A stretch of 64,000 nt of DNA from Syngnathus acus (lineage: Eukaryota; Chordata; Actinopteri; Syngnathiformes; Syngnathidae): assembly GCF_901709675.1 (NCBI RefSeq), contig NC_051089.1, forward strand, positions 6,135,476-6,199,475, written 5' to 3'. A model generated the notes under the pieces. The model was not told the DNA's origin. It saw only the letters and a program-made list of their open reading frames with translations, and did no database searches. The first letter of the stretch is position 1; the number at the start of each line of letters is the position of its first letter. This document shows positions 11,859-50,500 of this stretch, piece after piece. The position numbers and the translations under genes are program-made.

Positions 11859-13280
11859 TGGCGCCGTCCTGCACCCCTCCACCCCCATCTAGTCCAGAGC
11901 TTGTAACTTTACCTCTTCCAGCCCCCTCCCAGGACCACCTGTTTAGCCACTCAGCAGGAAATGCCTTGCTACCTTTCAAATTGTCTTTACCTTCCCCAAC
12001 CGCCATTGGCTGCTTACCATGCTCTTGTCTCCTCCCACCCTTATTGCCTCTCTCTTCCTTGCCATGTATATTTCCATTTGTCTCTCATTCTTCTCATGTA
12101 ATATACACTGAAAGACAGCACGTCAACGTGGGCTAAGTGCCCCAAGGCGTGAAAGTGTGTGTTTGTGTATATAGTACATTTCATTTTCTTAGGCACGGGG
12201 GCAGACATCAGCCTTTTAGCATTTCACATTTGTATTATTGTTTTCTGTATTTTCCCCTTAATTAATGCAGCCCCCCCCCCCCCTCAACTTCGAAATCAAT
12301 TTCCTCTCCAGATCCCAAACTTTGTAAAATATATCATATAATGAAACCTCGATTTAAGAGTAAGTCAGTTCACAAACATTTCTTTTTCAAAGGAATGTTG
12401 CATAAGTTTACACACTGTATTGGTTGATGAACATCAACGCGCAACACTATTTGTTGGCGGAACAAGCGCAGGTCTGATGAGTCACAACAAATAACATTCA
12501 GCATAATAATGCGTCGTATATATTTAATCATTTGTTTTTATTTCTATGCTGGGCTGTCAAATTATGTCAATGTGGTCCATGGCACAAAGGAAGTTGAGCG
12601 AATGCTAGTGTTGGATCCCAGAAAACACATTCTCACTAGGATACACACACACAACAGTTTTTAGAATTGTTTGAGGACCCCCTGAAAAGAATAAGGAAGT
12701 GATTACAAGAAGGTCAAATAATCCAGCGGCAAAGATCATAGCTAAGGATACCAGGGGCGCACAGGGTACCGAAAACGGAGTGCCGGTGTGCACACTAGAT
12801 GCTCTGACCGGGGACATAGTGCGCGAGTGCGTCAAGTAGCACAAAGGAAAACATTTCAAGCACAGGCTGCTGATTGGTTTGGAACATGGGCTGTGTTAAG
12901 AAATGAACTCTCTCCGAACACATGCTCAGAGTCAGAGTGAATTTCTTAATGCGCCCTAGATACTGCATTCAAAGGCCCCCCTGGAGCAGGAACTTTGCCT
13001 TCAGCGTGAAGATTAAGAGGTGTTTTGCAACACAGTTGCTTGTAGCTCAGAGATTCTCCTTCCCACTTGCCAGATTGGAGGAAGTAGCTTTGCGCTAGTA
13101 TGACGCACTCTCCCACACTGATCTCTCTTTACCAAGGTCCTTGTAGATGAAGTTTACCATCAGATTGTGCTACATCTCAGTGAGCAACTCATCTGTCTGA
13201 GCTGTGCATGTATATGGCTGCCCTCCGGTTAATTTGTGCCATTTTGTTATGTAAATAAAATAGTTTTGCACAAATTGGCA
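11859..13280 (+). other. arpp19: arpp19 3' UTR with polyadenylation signal
   Basis: A long noncoding tail follows the TGA at 11856-11858. A good AATAAA lies at 13254-13259, followed by a T-rich stretch, so the mRNA probably ends near 13275. It includes short C runs (about 12270) but no gene. Only about 650 bp then separate this point from the myo5a start codon. Confidence 0.6.
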
Positions 13281-13479
13281 GTTTGTTTTTTTTCTCTCCC
13301 ATTTTCTTGGGGGGGTTAACAAGTATGTGTTTATCACAGATGGATTATACTGACATCTGGTGGCCAAGTTGTAAACACTACAAAGAGCAGAATGACGGAT
13401 GTTATAGTAAATCACAATGCACAACCATTCATTTTGTACATTCTGTTATCGTAACTATTCTTTAAAGTATTGTATGTAG

Positions 13480-13932
13480 TGAGCAGTGGAACGGATCATG
13501 ATTTCATTTACTTCATTGGGAAGATGATTTGAGACACGATTCTTGAGTGAGTCGGGTGTGCTCGGAACGGATTGTCAACGCCCCACTGCAGCTCGCGTTT
13601 CTGCTTGTAGTTTAATTCGCCACCACGTTGTGTCGCTGTTTCCCCATGGGACATCTCCTGTTTTTTTTTTGGACGGGCTGATTCATTTCATCCATCATAC
13701 CCAGAATGCAAAGTGAGATAGCCGACCCTCGGTAGGTAGCCTTGCTCCTGGCTTCTTTTCAGTTTTATCATGACCAGGAGGGAGACATTCACTTTTTGAG
13801 ACACACCAGTGTGCAAACACACACACCAAACGGCGACGTGGTCCGCCTCATGAGAAGACACGACGAGTCCCATGCAGCGAGGACAGGCAGCCGACTTTTA
13901 GCCCTGATTGGCGTGAGCTCGTAGCGGCTGTC
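13480..13932 (+). promoter_or_regulatory. myo5a: myo5a promoter and 5' UTR region
   Basis: The short gap between the arpp19 polyadenylation signal and the myo5a ATG must contain the myo5a promoter and 5' UTR. No TATA box or single start site stands out. The placement follows from gene order, not from a recognised motif. Confidence 0.4.
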
Positions 13933-40199
<26,267 letters not shown>

Positions 40200-43100
40200 G
40201 CTGGGGAGAGGATAGTGGCCATCTACTGTATCTTTCTCTCTCTCTCTCTCACACAAACCGTGAGCATCACAAAACACACCGTGCATGCTCCACGTGCTGT
40301 TTTCTTCACATCTCTTTAGCAACGTTTCCCAATCTTACCATCGGACAAAAATGCTACCAAAAACAGTGAATCCGGCGAGTAATTGACCCAAAAATGGCTG
40401 GCAATTGTACCACAAATGGGCAAAGCACTCATTTTACTGCAGTTGAATACACCAAAGTAATATTTTCATATTAAACACGACATGAATTTGCAAACGTGTG
40501 GATTCACTGCATACTGAAATAATGGCAAAAACTCACTCACACATTTACTTACACCGTGTCATCAAGGGAAGAGCATGTCATTTTTTTGCCTGTCCGTATA
40601 CGTTGCTAGTATTGATAGTTGCGCAAACGTACGTTATTAGTAGTAAATCAGTTATTTTAGAACAAATTAAAGCTCCACTCCACGGGATATTGAGTTTCTA
40701 AGCGCTAGTGCCACCTGTGGCTGAAAAATGAAATTGGACACTCCTGCCAACTGAGAAATGGTGGGTATCTAATAAGTCTTGTAAGCAGAATCCATCCATC
40801 CATTATCTGTAACGCTTGTCCGCACGGGGGTCGTGGGCATGCTGGAGCCTATCCCAGCAGTCATCGGGCAGTAGGTGGGAGACACCCTGAACTATTTGCC
40901 AGCCAATCGCAGGGCACACTGAGACAAACAACCATTCGCACTCACACCTAGGGACAATTTGGAGTGCTCAATTGGCCTACCAAGCATGTTTTTGGGATGT
41001 GGGAGGAAACCGGAGTGCTCAAAGAAAACCCGCGCAGGCCCGGGGAGAACATGCAAACTCCACACAAGGAGGGCCGGAGGTGGAATCAAACCCGCACCCT
41101 CCTAACTGTGAAGCGGACGTGCTAACCAGTGCTCCAGCTGCCCTAAGTAGAATCCATTACAGTGAAATAATAGCTTCCTGTCGCGACTCAGACATTTGAA
41201 CCCGATTCCTGTCCCAAAATTATTTTCTAGAGGCTAGCAGGAAAACCCACAACTAAAAATGTTAGTCCACTATTTGTTTTGTGATTTGTGTTTGTCATCA
41301 ATGCTCAAATGAAAAGGATATTGTAATGATATTTTATGGAGAAATTCCGCGGAGTGCAGCTTGATTGATTAACTTGCCCAGACTCACTGTAATTAAATCC
41401 CTCCTACCCCTTTTTGGTCGCTTGGTTAGTTCTTTGAGGTCAGGCGTTTAAATAACAAGCCTTTTCATGCTCAGTCAAGCCATGACGGCCGATCACACGT
41501 CGTCTGCGCCATGTTATTTATGCACATATAGATGAATATATATAAATATGATCAATGCGTGTATTTATTGCATTCTCTACCCGCTTTGCCACGAGGCGTT
41601 TTGATTTGCTTTCTTTCACGCCGGGCTCATCTTGCTCATTGGACCAAGCGTATGTAGCACAGGTTGTCGCTTAACAGGCGACGCTATTGCTCTGCTATTA
41701 TTTATTGATCTTTATTTGTTCTTATCATTGAGCAGCATTGTGAGGTTGTTTCTCAGTGCCTCAAACAGCTTCATGTCATATCTCTCTCTGCCTTTACCAT
41801 TTCGAAATGTACATTGTTTTTATGACCAAAAAAACAGCAGAAGATGTCGGATGTTTATTTTCTTGTGTGTTTGGCGGGACCTACCTGACAACATATGCTT
41901 ACAACAGATTTTAGACTGCACAGGCTGCAAAAAAAAAAAGAAGCATAGTAGAGTGATTTTTATGATTTATGTTATCTGAAAGAGATGTACTGGTACCATT
42001 GCCCTGCTGCCCCGTGTCATTTGCCAACAGTGTTAACCTCCGTCCACCTAAGCTTATTTAGCCTCAGAACCTAAGAGAGTATTTATTTTCTGTTTATTTT
42101 TGACTTGACTCTACTTGTATCATTCTATTGTTTTGTTTTCTTATTTGAATGTACTTTTCCAACAAGTGAGACAGTTCCCGTGACTATTTTCAATCAGCCA
42201 ATCAAGTTACAGCAAATAACAGAGCTCTGCCCGTTAGGTATTCTGAGAATATACGATTGTGCTAAAAAATTATATGGTTCAATAATTTTTTTTTTTCTTG
42301 ACAATTCCTTCTGCTTGATCTGGTCCATTAGACTCGATTGCAAGTAGTTTGTAATGGGGGAAACGTAATTTCATTGGATCTTCTCAGGCATGTGAAGGCG
42401 TCATTTTCATTTCGCTTATCCCGCTCACGATCAAAACAAACAAACAAACAAACAATCCATATTATTAATGATGTGCAATTAAATGTGAATGTCGCAATTT
42501 CCACAAGACAGTAGAAACCAGCATGTCGTTAAATAATTTGTAAAAACACTTCTCTGGCTTTAAAATGTCACTTTTTTTTTTTTTACTGTGAAATAGAAAT
42601 GGCTATTCTCGTGATGTTTTAGTGGTAATTTTGCCAGAACAAAGGAGGAGAAACTCTGTTACATGTCTTTTTTTGTTTTTTTTGTTTTTTGCTTGTGGCC
42701 CTAACAACACTACAAGTGTCTGTGATTATTGTTTGTATGTGTGTAAAGAAATCAAACATGCAGTTTGTTTAAGAGAGAGAAAATTATGTAGAGGATGGAT
42801 TCATCACCTGCTGAATGTTTAATGAAAAGTGTTCATATGATTTTAGCATCACATTAGTCGTGGACAAAGCCTTACACGCGTGACTTGGTCGGCGTGGTGC
42901 CATTGTTTTTGTCATCTGTGAAGTCTTAAGTTAGAGTGTACCATCAAGAGCAAATATTTCTTTGCTTTGGCTTGTTTTTTGTTTTGTTTTTGTTTGTTGT
43001 CCCGCACAGTCTATTAGACTTTTTAAAACCCTACCCAGAGGAAGACTGTACAAAGAAGAACTCATTTTCCGTCACTGATGTCGCCCGCCGATGCTCCACC

Positions 43101-43260
43101 GTCCAATCATCATCTCTGACAAACTGGACTGTTTGTAGTTCCTGGTAGCTGTGCTTTAGTGGACGTGTTCACTGTTAACAACTTAAATTGTCAAATCTGT
43201 AAAAGTATGACAAAAACAAAGATGAATAAAAGAATCCAAGCACTGACATGCTGCCTCAAA
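40200..43260 (+). other. myo5a: myo5a 3' UTR (presumed) to polyadenylation signal
   Basis: About 3 kb without coding potential follow the stop at 40197-40199. The best polyadenylation signal is AATAAA at 43225-43230, followed by T-rich sequence. The region includes a full copy of a teleost interspersed repeat (40790-41144). Whether the UTR really reaches 43.25 kb or ends earlier cannot be decided without transcripts. Confidence 0.45.
40790..41144. repeat. Near-complete teleost interspersed repeat
   Basis: The stretch starts ATCCATCCATCCATTATCTG and proceeds through GCTGGAGCCTATCCCAGC-like, TTTGGGATGTGGGAGGAAAC, GAGAACATGCAAACTCCACA and GTGCTAACCAGTGCTCCAGC. This order defines a dispersed repeat abundant in teleosts. 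No open reading frame or clear terminal repeat is visible. It probably lies inside the myo5a 3' UTR. Confidence 0.85.
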
Positions 43261-44384
43261 GACGTATTGTTTCTTTCCCCTTTGGAGAATATTCTTGGGT
43301 TGTTAGCTAAATATAGAAATATAATATAAATATGTGCTGGTTAGCAGAAGAAGAATATTTAGCTGCTTGAAAGTCAATGTAGAGTCCCCTCCAAACGGCA
43401 AGGTTAAATCCTTTGTTTTTGTTGTGTAACCTTTTAAGTTTTTAGCTGAGAAGACAAAAGTTTAGAATACCATTTTTTATTTAATGCTATTTGTATTTCC
43501 TGGAATTATAATTTGATTTTCAAATAGATGAGCCCTTTTTTGTCAGTCTTGTGTTGATTTTCCTCGAACTTTTCAATTGGAGTCTGAAGCGTAGCAGTCA
43601 ATTGATTTTCAACATGTCTTTCTGCTCTATGAATCTTTTCATTGGTGGCACTTATGAGATCCACCTGCAGGTGTATCCAGTCAAAGTAGGGCAGAGTCAC
43701 AAGCTTTAGCAAGTGTATAAGAAGCTTAGTTGCAATCCTCTTCAGTGCAAAACTCAACTCACTTCCACCAGGACAAGAAAATACCTGCTTGGCGTACACA
43801 CACGTACATACCCCCAAAAATATTCTCTAAGGTAAGGATCCAGTCTCTTATCATTGCTATTTATTATAAACCACTCAGAGGGCATTTGGAATATTGTATT
43901 GTTGCATGTTTATACTAATAAATGTCTAATTAGTATGAGTTCATGCATACAATGCTGGGTACTAAAGGATAAATGTGTGTGGTTGCTTGTTGCTGTAGGT
44001 TGTATGAAAGTATGTATTTTTCCCCCATATCATTGATCTCATTTCGTTTTTTTTAAATCAATTTTTATATCAGGAATACTTATTTCTCTCTAAATTTGCA
44101 CTTTTTTAATCACATGTATTTCAATGTAATATCAATGTGTGTATTGTATGAATTAATTTGGTATTTTATCACATTTTTCCTATTGAGGATAAATAGTAAT
44201 CAGTTTATTGCACAGTATCAGTGCCTTAATACAAAAACGTTTTTTTTTGTATTTTGAATAATGAGCTTTATCTGATAGAATAATTGTATTTATTTAATGT
44301 AGCAAGTCTTTTTTTTTTTTCCTGTTTGTTGCTCTCGGAATAGCAGTACCGCTTTTCTAGAGAAGGATCAAGCTTGACTAGATT

Positions 44385-44432
<48 letters not shown>

Positions 44433-44543
44433 ACAAGATGTGCTTTCATGGTGTTGCAATCAAAATACCAAGTTGTCATCGACTGTCGCGTGTTGGTTGT
44501 GTGTTTGCGTGCCGCAGACGTGTGCGTGATCCCAAGTGCAGCC
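43260..44543 (+). other. Intergenic region between myo5a and gnb5
   Basis: About 1.3 kb of AT-rich DNA with no exon visible on either strand. It includes a long C-run followed by (AC)n at about 44386-44435. The gnb5 5' UTR or an upstream noncoding exon must lie near the right end; an AG at 44518-44519 (GTGCCGCAG) could be an acceptor for a UTR exon. No MYO5C coding sequence is present here. Confidence 0.6.
44386..44435 (+). repeat. Poly-C plus (AC)n tract upstream of gnb5
   Basis: About 33 consecutive C followed by about 8 AC units, roughly 110 bp before the gnb5 long-form start codon. It is a compound simple repeat. Confidence 0.95.
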
Positions 44544-47500
44544 ATGTGTGACCAGACATTCGTGGCGGTCACCTTTGGGCCGTGCGAGAGTTGCGACAAG
44601 GCAAGCCCCCTCATGAACATCTACATCAAGACCGAGGCCATCAACTACTGCTCCCTCTGCGTGGAGAAGGTAATCAAGTCACGGACAGCCGCACACAGTG
44701 TAGCCAGTGACACAGGTGGCCAGAAGAGGGCGCACTTGAGGTTAGAATTTCACGTTCATGCAAGCCGAGCTGGACCTGTGCACGAGCGCTCTTGTCTCGA
44801 TGCTGTGCCGCTCAGTCAAACCACAAGTATGCTTTTCGCGTCTCTTCTTCAATCCCGACATTGAAATTCTGTCTGTGGTGATTGGATGTGCGAAGATGGC
44901 GTGTCAGGGGCTCCAGGCGGGGGAAAGTCTGGCCTCGCTCAAGAGGGAAAGTGCCAATTTGAAAAAGAAATTGGACGAAGAGAGGAACAAGCTCAATGAC
45001 GTCGAGTGTAAGTCAGCAAAAATTTCAAAACATTCATGCAATTGTCCTATTTGTTTTGATTAACAGACCCTCTTGAAGCTCAATTATTTTTATACAGCTC
45101 CTGTAATGGATTTGCACTTAAACTTACATCCACTGAATATTGTAGTATTCTGTAGGTTTGATTTTTTTTTTTAAAGACTCTCTCAAAAAAGTAAAATAAT
45201 GTTATTTACAATTAAAAAAATGTAGTAATTAATCCATCCGTTTTCTAAATTACTGCTAAAATGAGGAAATAATCCATAATTTAAACATTATTATTTACTT
45301 TAAAAAAAGATAAATAGCAATGTATAAATTATTATATATCTGCATTCGCGTTTGCGTGCAGTAAGCAAGTTGGCAGAGAAGGTGGAGACGGTGTCGTCTC
45401 TTTCCATCAAGACCAGACGTGTGCTCAAGGGTCATAACAATAAAGTGTTGTGCATGGACTGGTGCAAAGACAAGCGGCGCATGGTCAGCTCATCACAGGT
45501 ATACGCACACACGTATAAACTATTACAATAAATAAACTATTTAAAGTGATTGTGATTCAAATAAAAGAATCAACGTGATTTTGTTTACTGTTTAAGACTA
45601 GGTCTATAAATATTGCAACAATAAGAACAAAGTCACTTTTAAAGACGCTCTGCTGTTCTGACAGCAGCTGAGTGGCTATCACAGTCGAGGTGTCTCGACT
45701 TGACTGTTTATTTTATGTATGTGAAAAATAACCAATCCAGGTTCTCCGGTTGAACTGCATGCTCTCCACTGGACCACAAACGCACCACAACAGTCATAGT
45801 GTCTGTCACTGTTAGCAAAAGCACACAGCAACACACACATAAACTGAATATGTGCCGATGCAATACAATCCAACCGACACAATATGAAATCTCAAGATTC
45901 TCCGATTCTCCACGCATGCACGATTAGCAAGTGGCTGACCGGGCCTTGTGCGAACTGACCAGTGGTTTGGCGATCCTGTTTACAATGCGCTCCGTAATTA
46001 ATATTGGACAATCCCACGGCACAGCTGAACGTCTCTCACGGCACACTAGTGTGTGCTGAGTACAATGTCAGCATTTTTTCTCTTCAAAAACTTCTCCATC
46101 ACTGTCACTATCAACTCGCCTCGCTATCCACAATGACAACGTCGCTGTCAATGCTACCTGCATGGGCATCCCATATACCTGCCGCTGCATCCATGCGTCA
46201 CCAATTTTCTCGTCTGCAAGCACGAGGCAAATCGCTACCTGCTGCGGCACCCCGGTTGAAAAACACTGCATTAAACCATATACGTAATTGCCATACATCG
46301 ACAGCGAGGGTTGCATAGTGTGGTGGTTAGCGCTCTGGACTACTACTTCAACGGCCCGAGTTCAAATCCCGGTGAAATCGCAAATATTTTATAATGGAAA
46401 AATTTGCCGCTCGGGTGCTGCCCCATTCACTCTCGTTCACTGAAAAGATTCGTTCTTTTGAACGAATCGTACACTCAGGATCCAACACTATTTCTGACAC
46501 GTCACCGGTCCGTGGCGCAGAAAAGGTTGGGGACCGACCACTGATCTATTCGCTTGAGAGCTGCTCCATAAAAGCATATACGTAATGTCCATACGTTAGT
46601 CGTAAGTGTTCCGTAGTGTAGAGGTTAGTCCTCCGGACTCTCATCCCAGCGATCCGAGTTCAAGTCCCGGTGAGGCTTGAAAAACATTTTATCATGAAAA
46701 AATTAGCACACCCGCCCTCATCCTCACTTTCTTATTGGCTGTTTGATCTGTGACGTCACTCTGACACTCCATTAGGTACACCGCCATTTTCAGGTGGTCC
46801 TAATAACAGGCCACCTCATTACGGAAAAATCATGGTCAAACCTTAAATGAAAGTGAAAAGTGCCACACCCGCCCTCACCCCCACTTTCTGATTGGCTGGT
46901 TGATCTGTGACATCATTCGGACACTGTTATAGGTACACTTGAAAATGGCGGTGTACCTAATGGAGTGTCCGTGTGATTCCCTCGTTAAGTGCACCTGCGT
47001 GAAAAGTTTTAGCTCCTGCAGAACGTGAAAGTGGCTAAAACTTTTCACGCAGGTGCGCTTAACGAGGGTCACTTGGAAAACATGTTGGAACGCGGCCCCG
47101 AGGACTAGAGCTTGACAACTGTGACCTTTGACCATGATATTTCCCTAATAAAGTGGCCTGTTATTAGGTACACTGAAAATGGCGGTGTACCTAATGGAGT
47201 GTCCGTGTGATTCCCTCGTTAAGTGCACCTGCGTGAAAAGTTTTAGCTCCTGCAGAACGTGAAAGTGGCTAAAACTTTTCACGCAGGTGCGCTTAACGAG
47301 GGTCACTTGGAAAACATGTTGGAACGCGGCCCCGAGGACTAGAGCTTGACAACTGTGACCTTTGACCATGATATTTCCCTAATAAAGTGGCCTGTTATTA
47401 GGTACACTGAAAATGGCGGTGTACCTAATGGAGTGTCCGTGTGATTCCCTCGTTAAGTGCACCTGCGTGAAAAGTTTTAGCTCCTGCAGAACGTGAAAGT

Positions 47501-50500
47501 GGCTAAAACTTTTCACGCAGGTGCGCTTAACGAGGGTCACTTGGAAAACATGTTGGAACGCGGCCCCGAGGACTAGAGCTTGACAACTGTGACCTTTGAC
47601 CATGATATTTCCCTAATAAAGTGGCCTGTTATTAGGTACACTGAAAATGGCGGTGTACCTAATGGAGTGTCCGTGTGATTCCCTCGTTAAGTGCACCTGC
47701 GTGAAAAGTTTTAGCTCCTGCAGAACGTGAAAGTGGCTAAAACTTTTCACGCAGGTGCGCTTAACGAGGGTCACTTGGAAAACATGTTGGAACGCGGCCC
47801 CGAGGACTAGAGCTTGACAACTGTGACCTTTGACCATGATATTTCCCCAATAAAGTGGCCTGTTATTAGGTACACTTGAAAATGGCGGTGTACCTAATGG
47901 AGTGTCCGTGTGATTTCCTCGTTAAGTGCACCTGCGTGAAAAGTTTTAGCTCCTGCAGAACGTGAAAGTGGCTAAAACTTTTCACGCAGGTGCACTTAAC
48001 GAGGGTAACTTGGAAAACATATTGGAACGCGGCCCCTCGAGGACTGGAGGTCGACACCCCTGGGTTAAGTGAAAAGTGCCACACCCGCCCTCACCCCCAC
48101 TTTCTGATTGGCTGGTTGATCTGTGACATCATTCGGACACTGTTATAGGTACACTTGAAAATGGCGGTGTACCTAATGGAGTGTCTGTGTGATTCCCTCG
48201 TTAAGTGCACCTGCGTGAAAAGTTTTAGCTCCTGCGGAACGTGAAAGTGACCAAAAACTTTTCACGCAGGTGCGCTTAACGAGGGTCTCTTGGAAAACAT
48301 GTTGGAACGCGGCCCCCGAGGACTAGAGCTTGACAACTGTGACCTTTGACCATGATATTTCCCCAATAAAGTGGCCTGTTATTAGGTACACTTGAAAATG
48401 GCGGTGTACCTAATGGAGTGTCCGTGTGATTCCCTCGTTAAGTGCACCTGCGTGAAAACTTTTAGCTCCTGCAGAACGTGAAAGTGGCTAAAACTTTTCA
48501 CGCAGGTGCACTTAACGAGGGTAACTTGGAAAACATATTGGAACGCGGCCCCTCGAGGACTGGAGGTCAACACCCCTGGGTTAAGTGAAAAGTGCCACAC
48601 CCGCCCTCACCTCCACTTTCTGATTGGCTGGTTGATCTGTGACATCACTCGGACACTCCATTAGGTACACCGCCATTTTCAGGTGTACCTAATAACAGGC
48701 CAGTTCATTAGGGAATAATCATGGCCAAAGCTTAACTGAAAGTGAAAAGTGCCACACCCGCCCTCACCCCCACTTTCTGATTGGCTGTTTGATCTGTGAC
48801 GTAATTCGGACACTATTACGTACACCGCCATTTTCAGGTTCGTTCGCGAAGATTCACGAGTGACAGACTGCTTTGCGAGCCGTCACACCTTATGCCTACA
48901 TTGATGTTTTGATTTTGTATTTGTTGGATTGTAGTTGATGGTGTTATTATACCGAATGTGTTTGAATAAAAGGTTGAACAAAAAAATCTAAAAACAAGGA
49001 ATAAAACACCAGACAAGTTTTACCATAAATGTTTATTGAAAAAAAAACGTAAAACACATACATATTGTCATATAAAGCAGTTAACCAAATGTCAGATTTT
49101 TGTTTTCATGCCCAAAAAAATAAAAACAAAGAATAAAACACCAGACAAGTTTTAACAGGTTTTAATGTTTATTAAAATAATAATAATAAAATAATAATAT
49201 ATTAATAATAATCATAAAAGTAAATTTCAAACCAGCAATCCAATGTGAAATTGCAATAGATATATTGGATAACAATATTTAGGCGTATATATGCATACAC
49301 GTTATTTAAAAACTACTTTAAGTGTTATAAAATCAAGATTACCCAAAGAGAAGCATAATCTCCCCGTTGTTGCATAACGGCGCATCCCTTCATGCAATAA
49401 AATTAGCCGTTAGAAACGCGCATAAAAGAAGTGGTGTTTCAGTGAGTGGTTCTTTCTTTCGTTCTGGCTGACAGTTCACGCCAGGAGACGCAACACTTTC
49501 ACTGACTGGTCCGTTGATGCACGGGGGGAAGGAAGGCAGTTCACCCATGAACTCGTTCGCGAACGGGAAAGTCAGGTTTCGTTCCCTCACTGATCCGTTC
49601 TCGCGATGAACTGGAAATGCGAATCACTCACTCACAGATTCGTTCACTCACAGATCCATTCAGTTGTCGAACGGGAAATGCAATTCACGACTCGTTCGTG
49701 AACGGGAAGTGACGTCATTTTCTTCTTCGTTTTGTTTTACGGCGAGGTGGCACCAGCTTCAATCGGCATTACCGACACCTACTGGTTGAAGTCATATGAA
49801 CTGAAAAAAGAATGAATCACTTTAGGAAGTGCTCCATTAAATCATATACGTAATTTCCCAGCGGCAACAGAGCGTGTTCCATAGTGCAGTGGTTTGTTCT
49901 CTGGACACTCACCCCATTGACCCGAGTTTAAATCCCAATGAGGCTGATCATTTTTTATCATGGAAAAATTTGCAACACAGTTGCTCGTGTGCTGCCCCAT
50001 AAAATCATACACCTCACAAAAGCCTAGGGTTAGGGTTAATAAATCATTTTTAAAAAGTGTCGTTTATACTTGTTTTTATACCAGTCGTATCATTTTTATT
50101 TAATCGTATTTATATATTTATTACAAATGTATTATTTATTTTTATAAATGAATTATTTATTTATATAATGGCCGGTCCGCGAAAATATTTCTGACCACTG
50201 CTTTAGTACATGAATGTGTTTGGATATTAACATTTGAGTTTCTTTGTTATGTAGGATGGAAAAGTGATTGTGTGGGATGCATTTACTCTCAATAAGGTAA
50301 GAATTTAATAACATACCTTTGATTTTAATGAGGTTGTGACTCTTGTGCATATTCACTTGAAATTATTTTTCTTCATTCAGTTTGTTAAAAGTTTCTCACC
50401 AATAATTTTAAGTTTAAACATATAAAAATATTTTTTTTTAATTTAGTTTTCCATTGCCATAGGTCGGATTGTTTTTACCTTTCAAAACTTTTCATGTGAC

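Larger units (their letters stand above)
45499..50254 (+). other. gnb5: gnb5 intron 3, expanded by nested repeats
   Basis: This 4.8-kb intron lies between the exon ending MVSSSQ and the 42-nt exon [14 protein letters not shown]. Other gnb5 introns are below 0.8 kb. The excess is repetitive: tRNA-like repeats, a hairpin satellite, palindromic GTTCGTTCGCGAAC-type debris, and a duplicated AATAAAACACCAGACAAGTT sequence. No coding exon was found inside. Confidence 0.9.

Noticed and set aside
45225-45265. Third copy of the teleost interspersed repeat
   Set aside because: Only the head ATCCATCCGTTTTCT is similar; the rest of the family landmarks are absent.
46312-46376. Functional tRNA gene
   Set aside because: No good acceptor stem or poly-T terminator, and two more copies share non-tRNA flanks.
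47145-47837. Three identical 74-residue minus-strand open frames
   Set aside because: They are the same satellite unit read in one frame; 234 bp is a multiple of three, so the frame recurs by construction. The frames run through hairpin arms and have no splice or promoter context.
46740-48840. CRISPR array
   Set aside because: Units are too long, there are no unique spacers between short repeats, and the host is a vertebrate.
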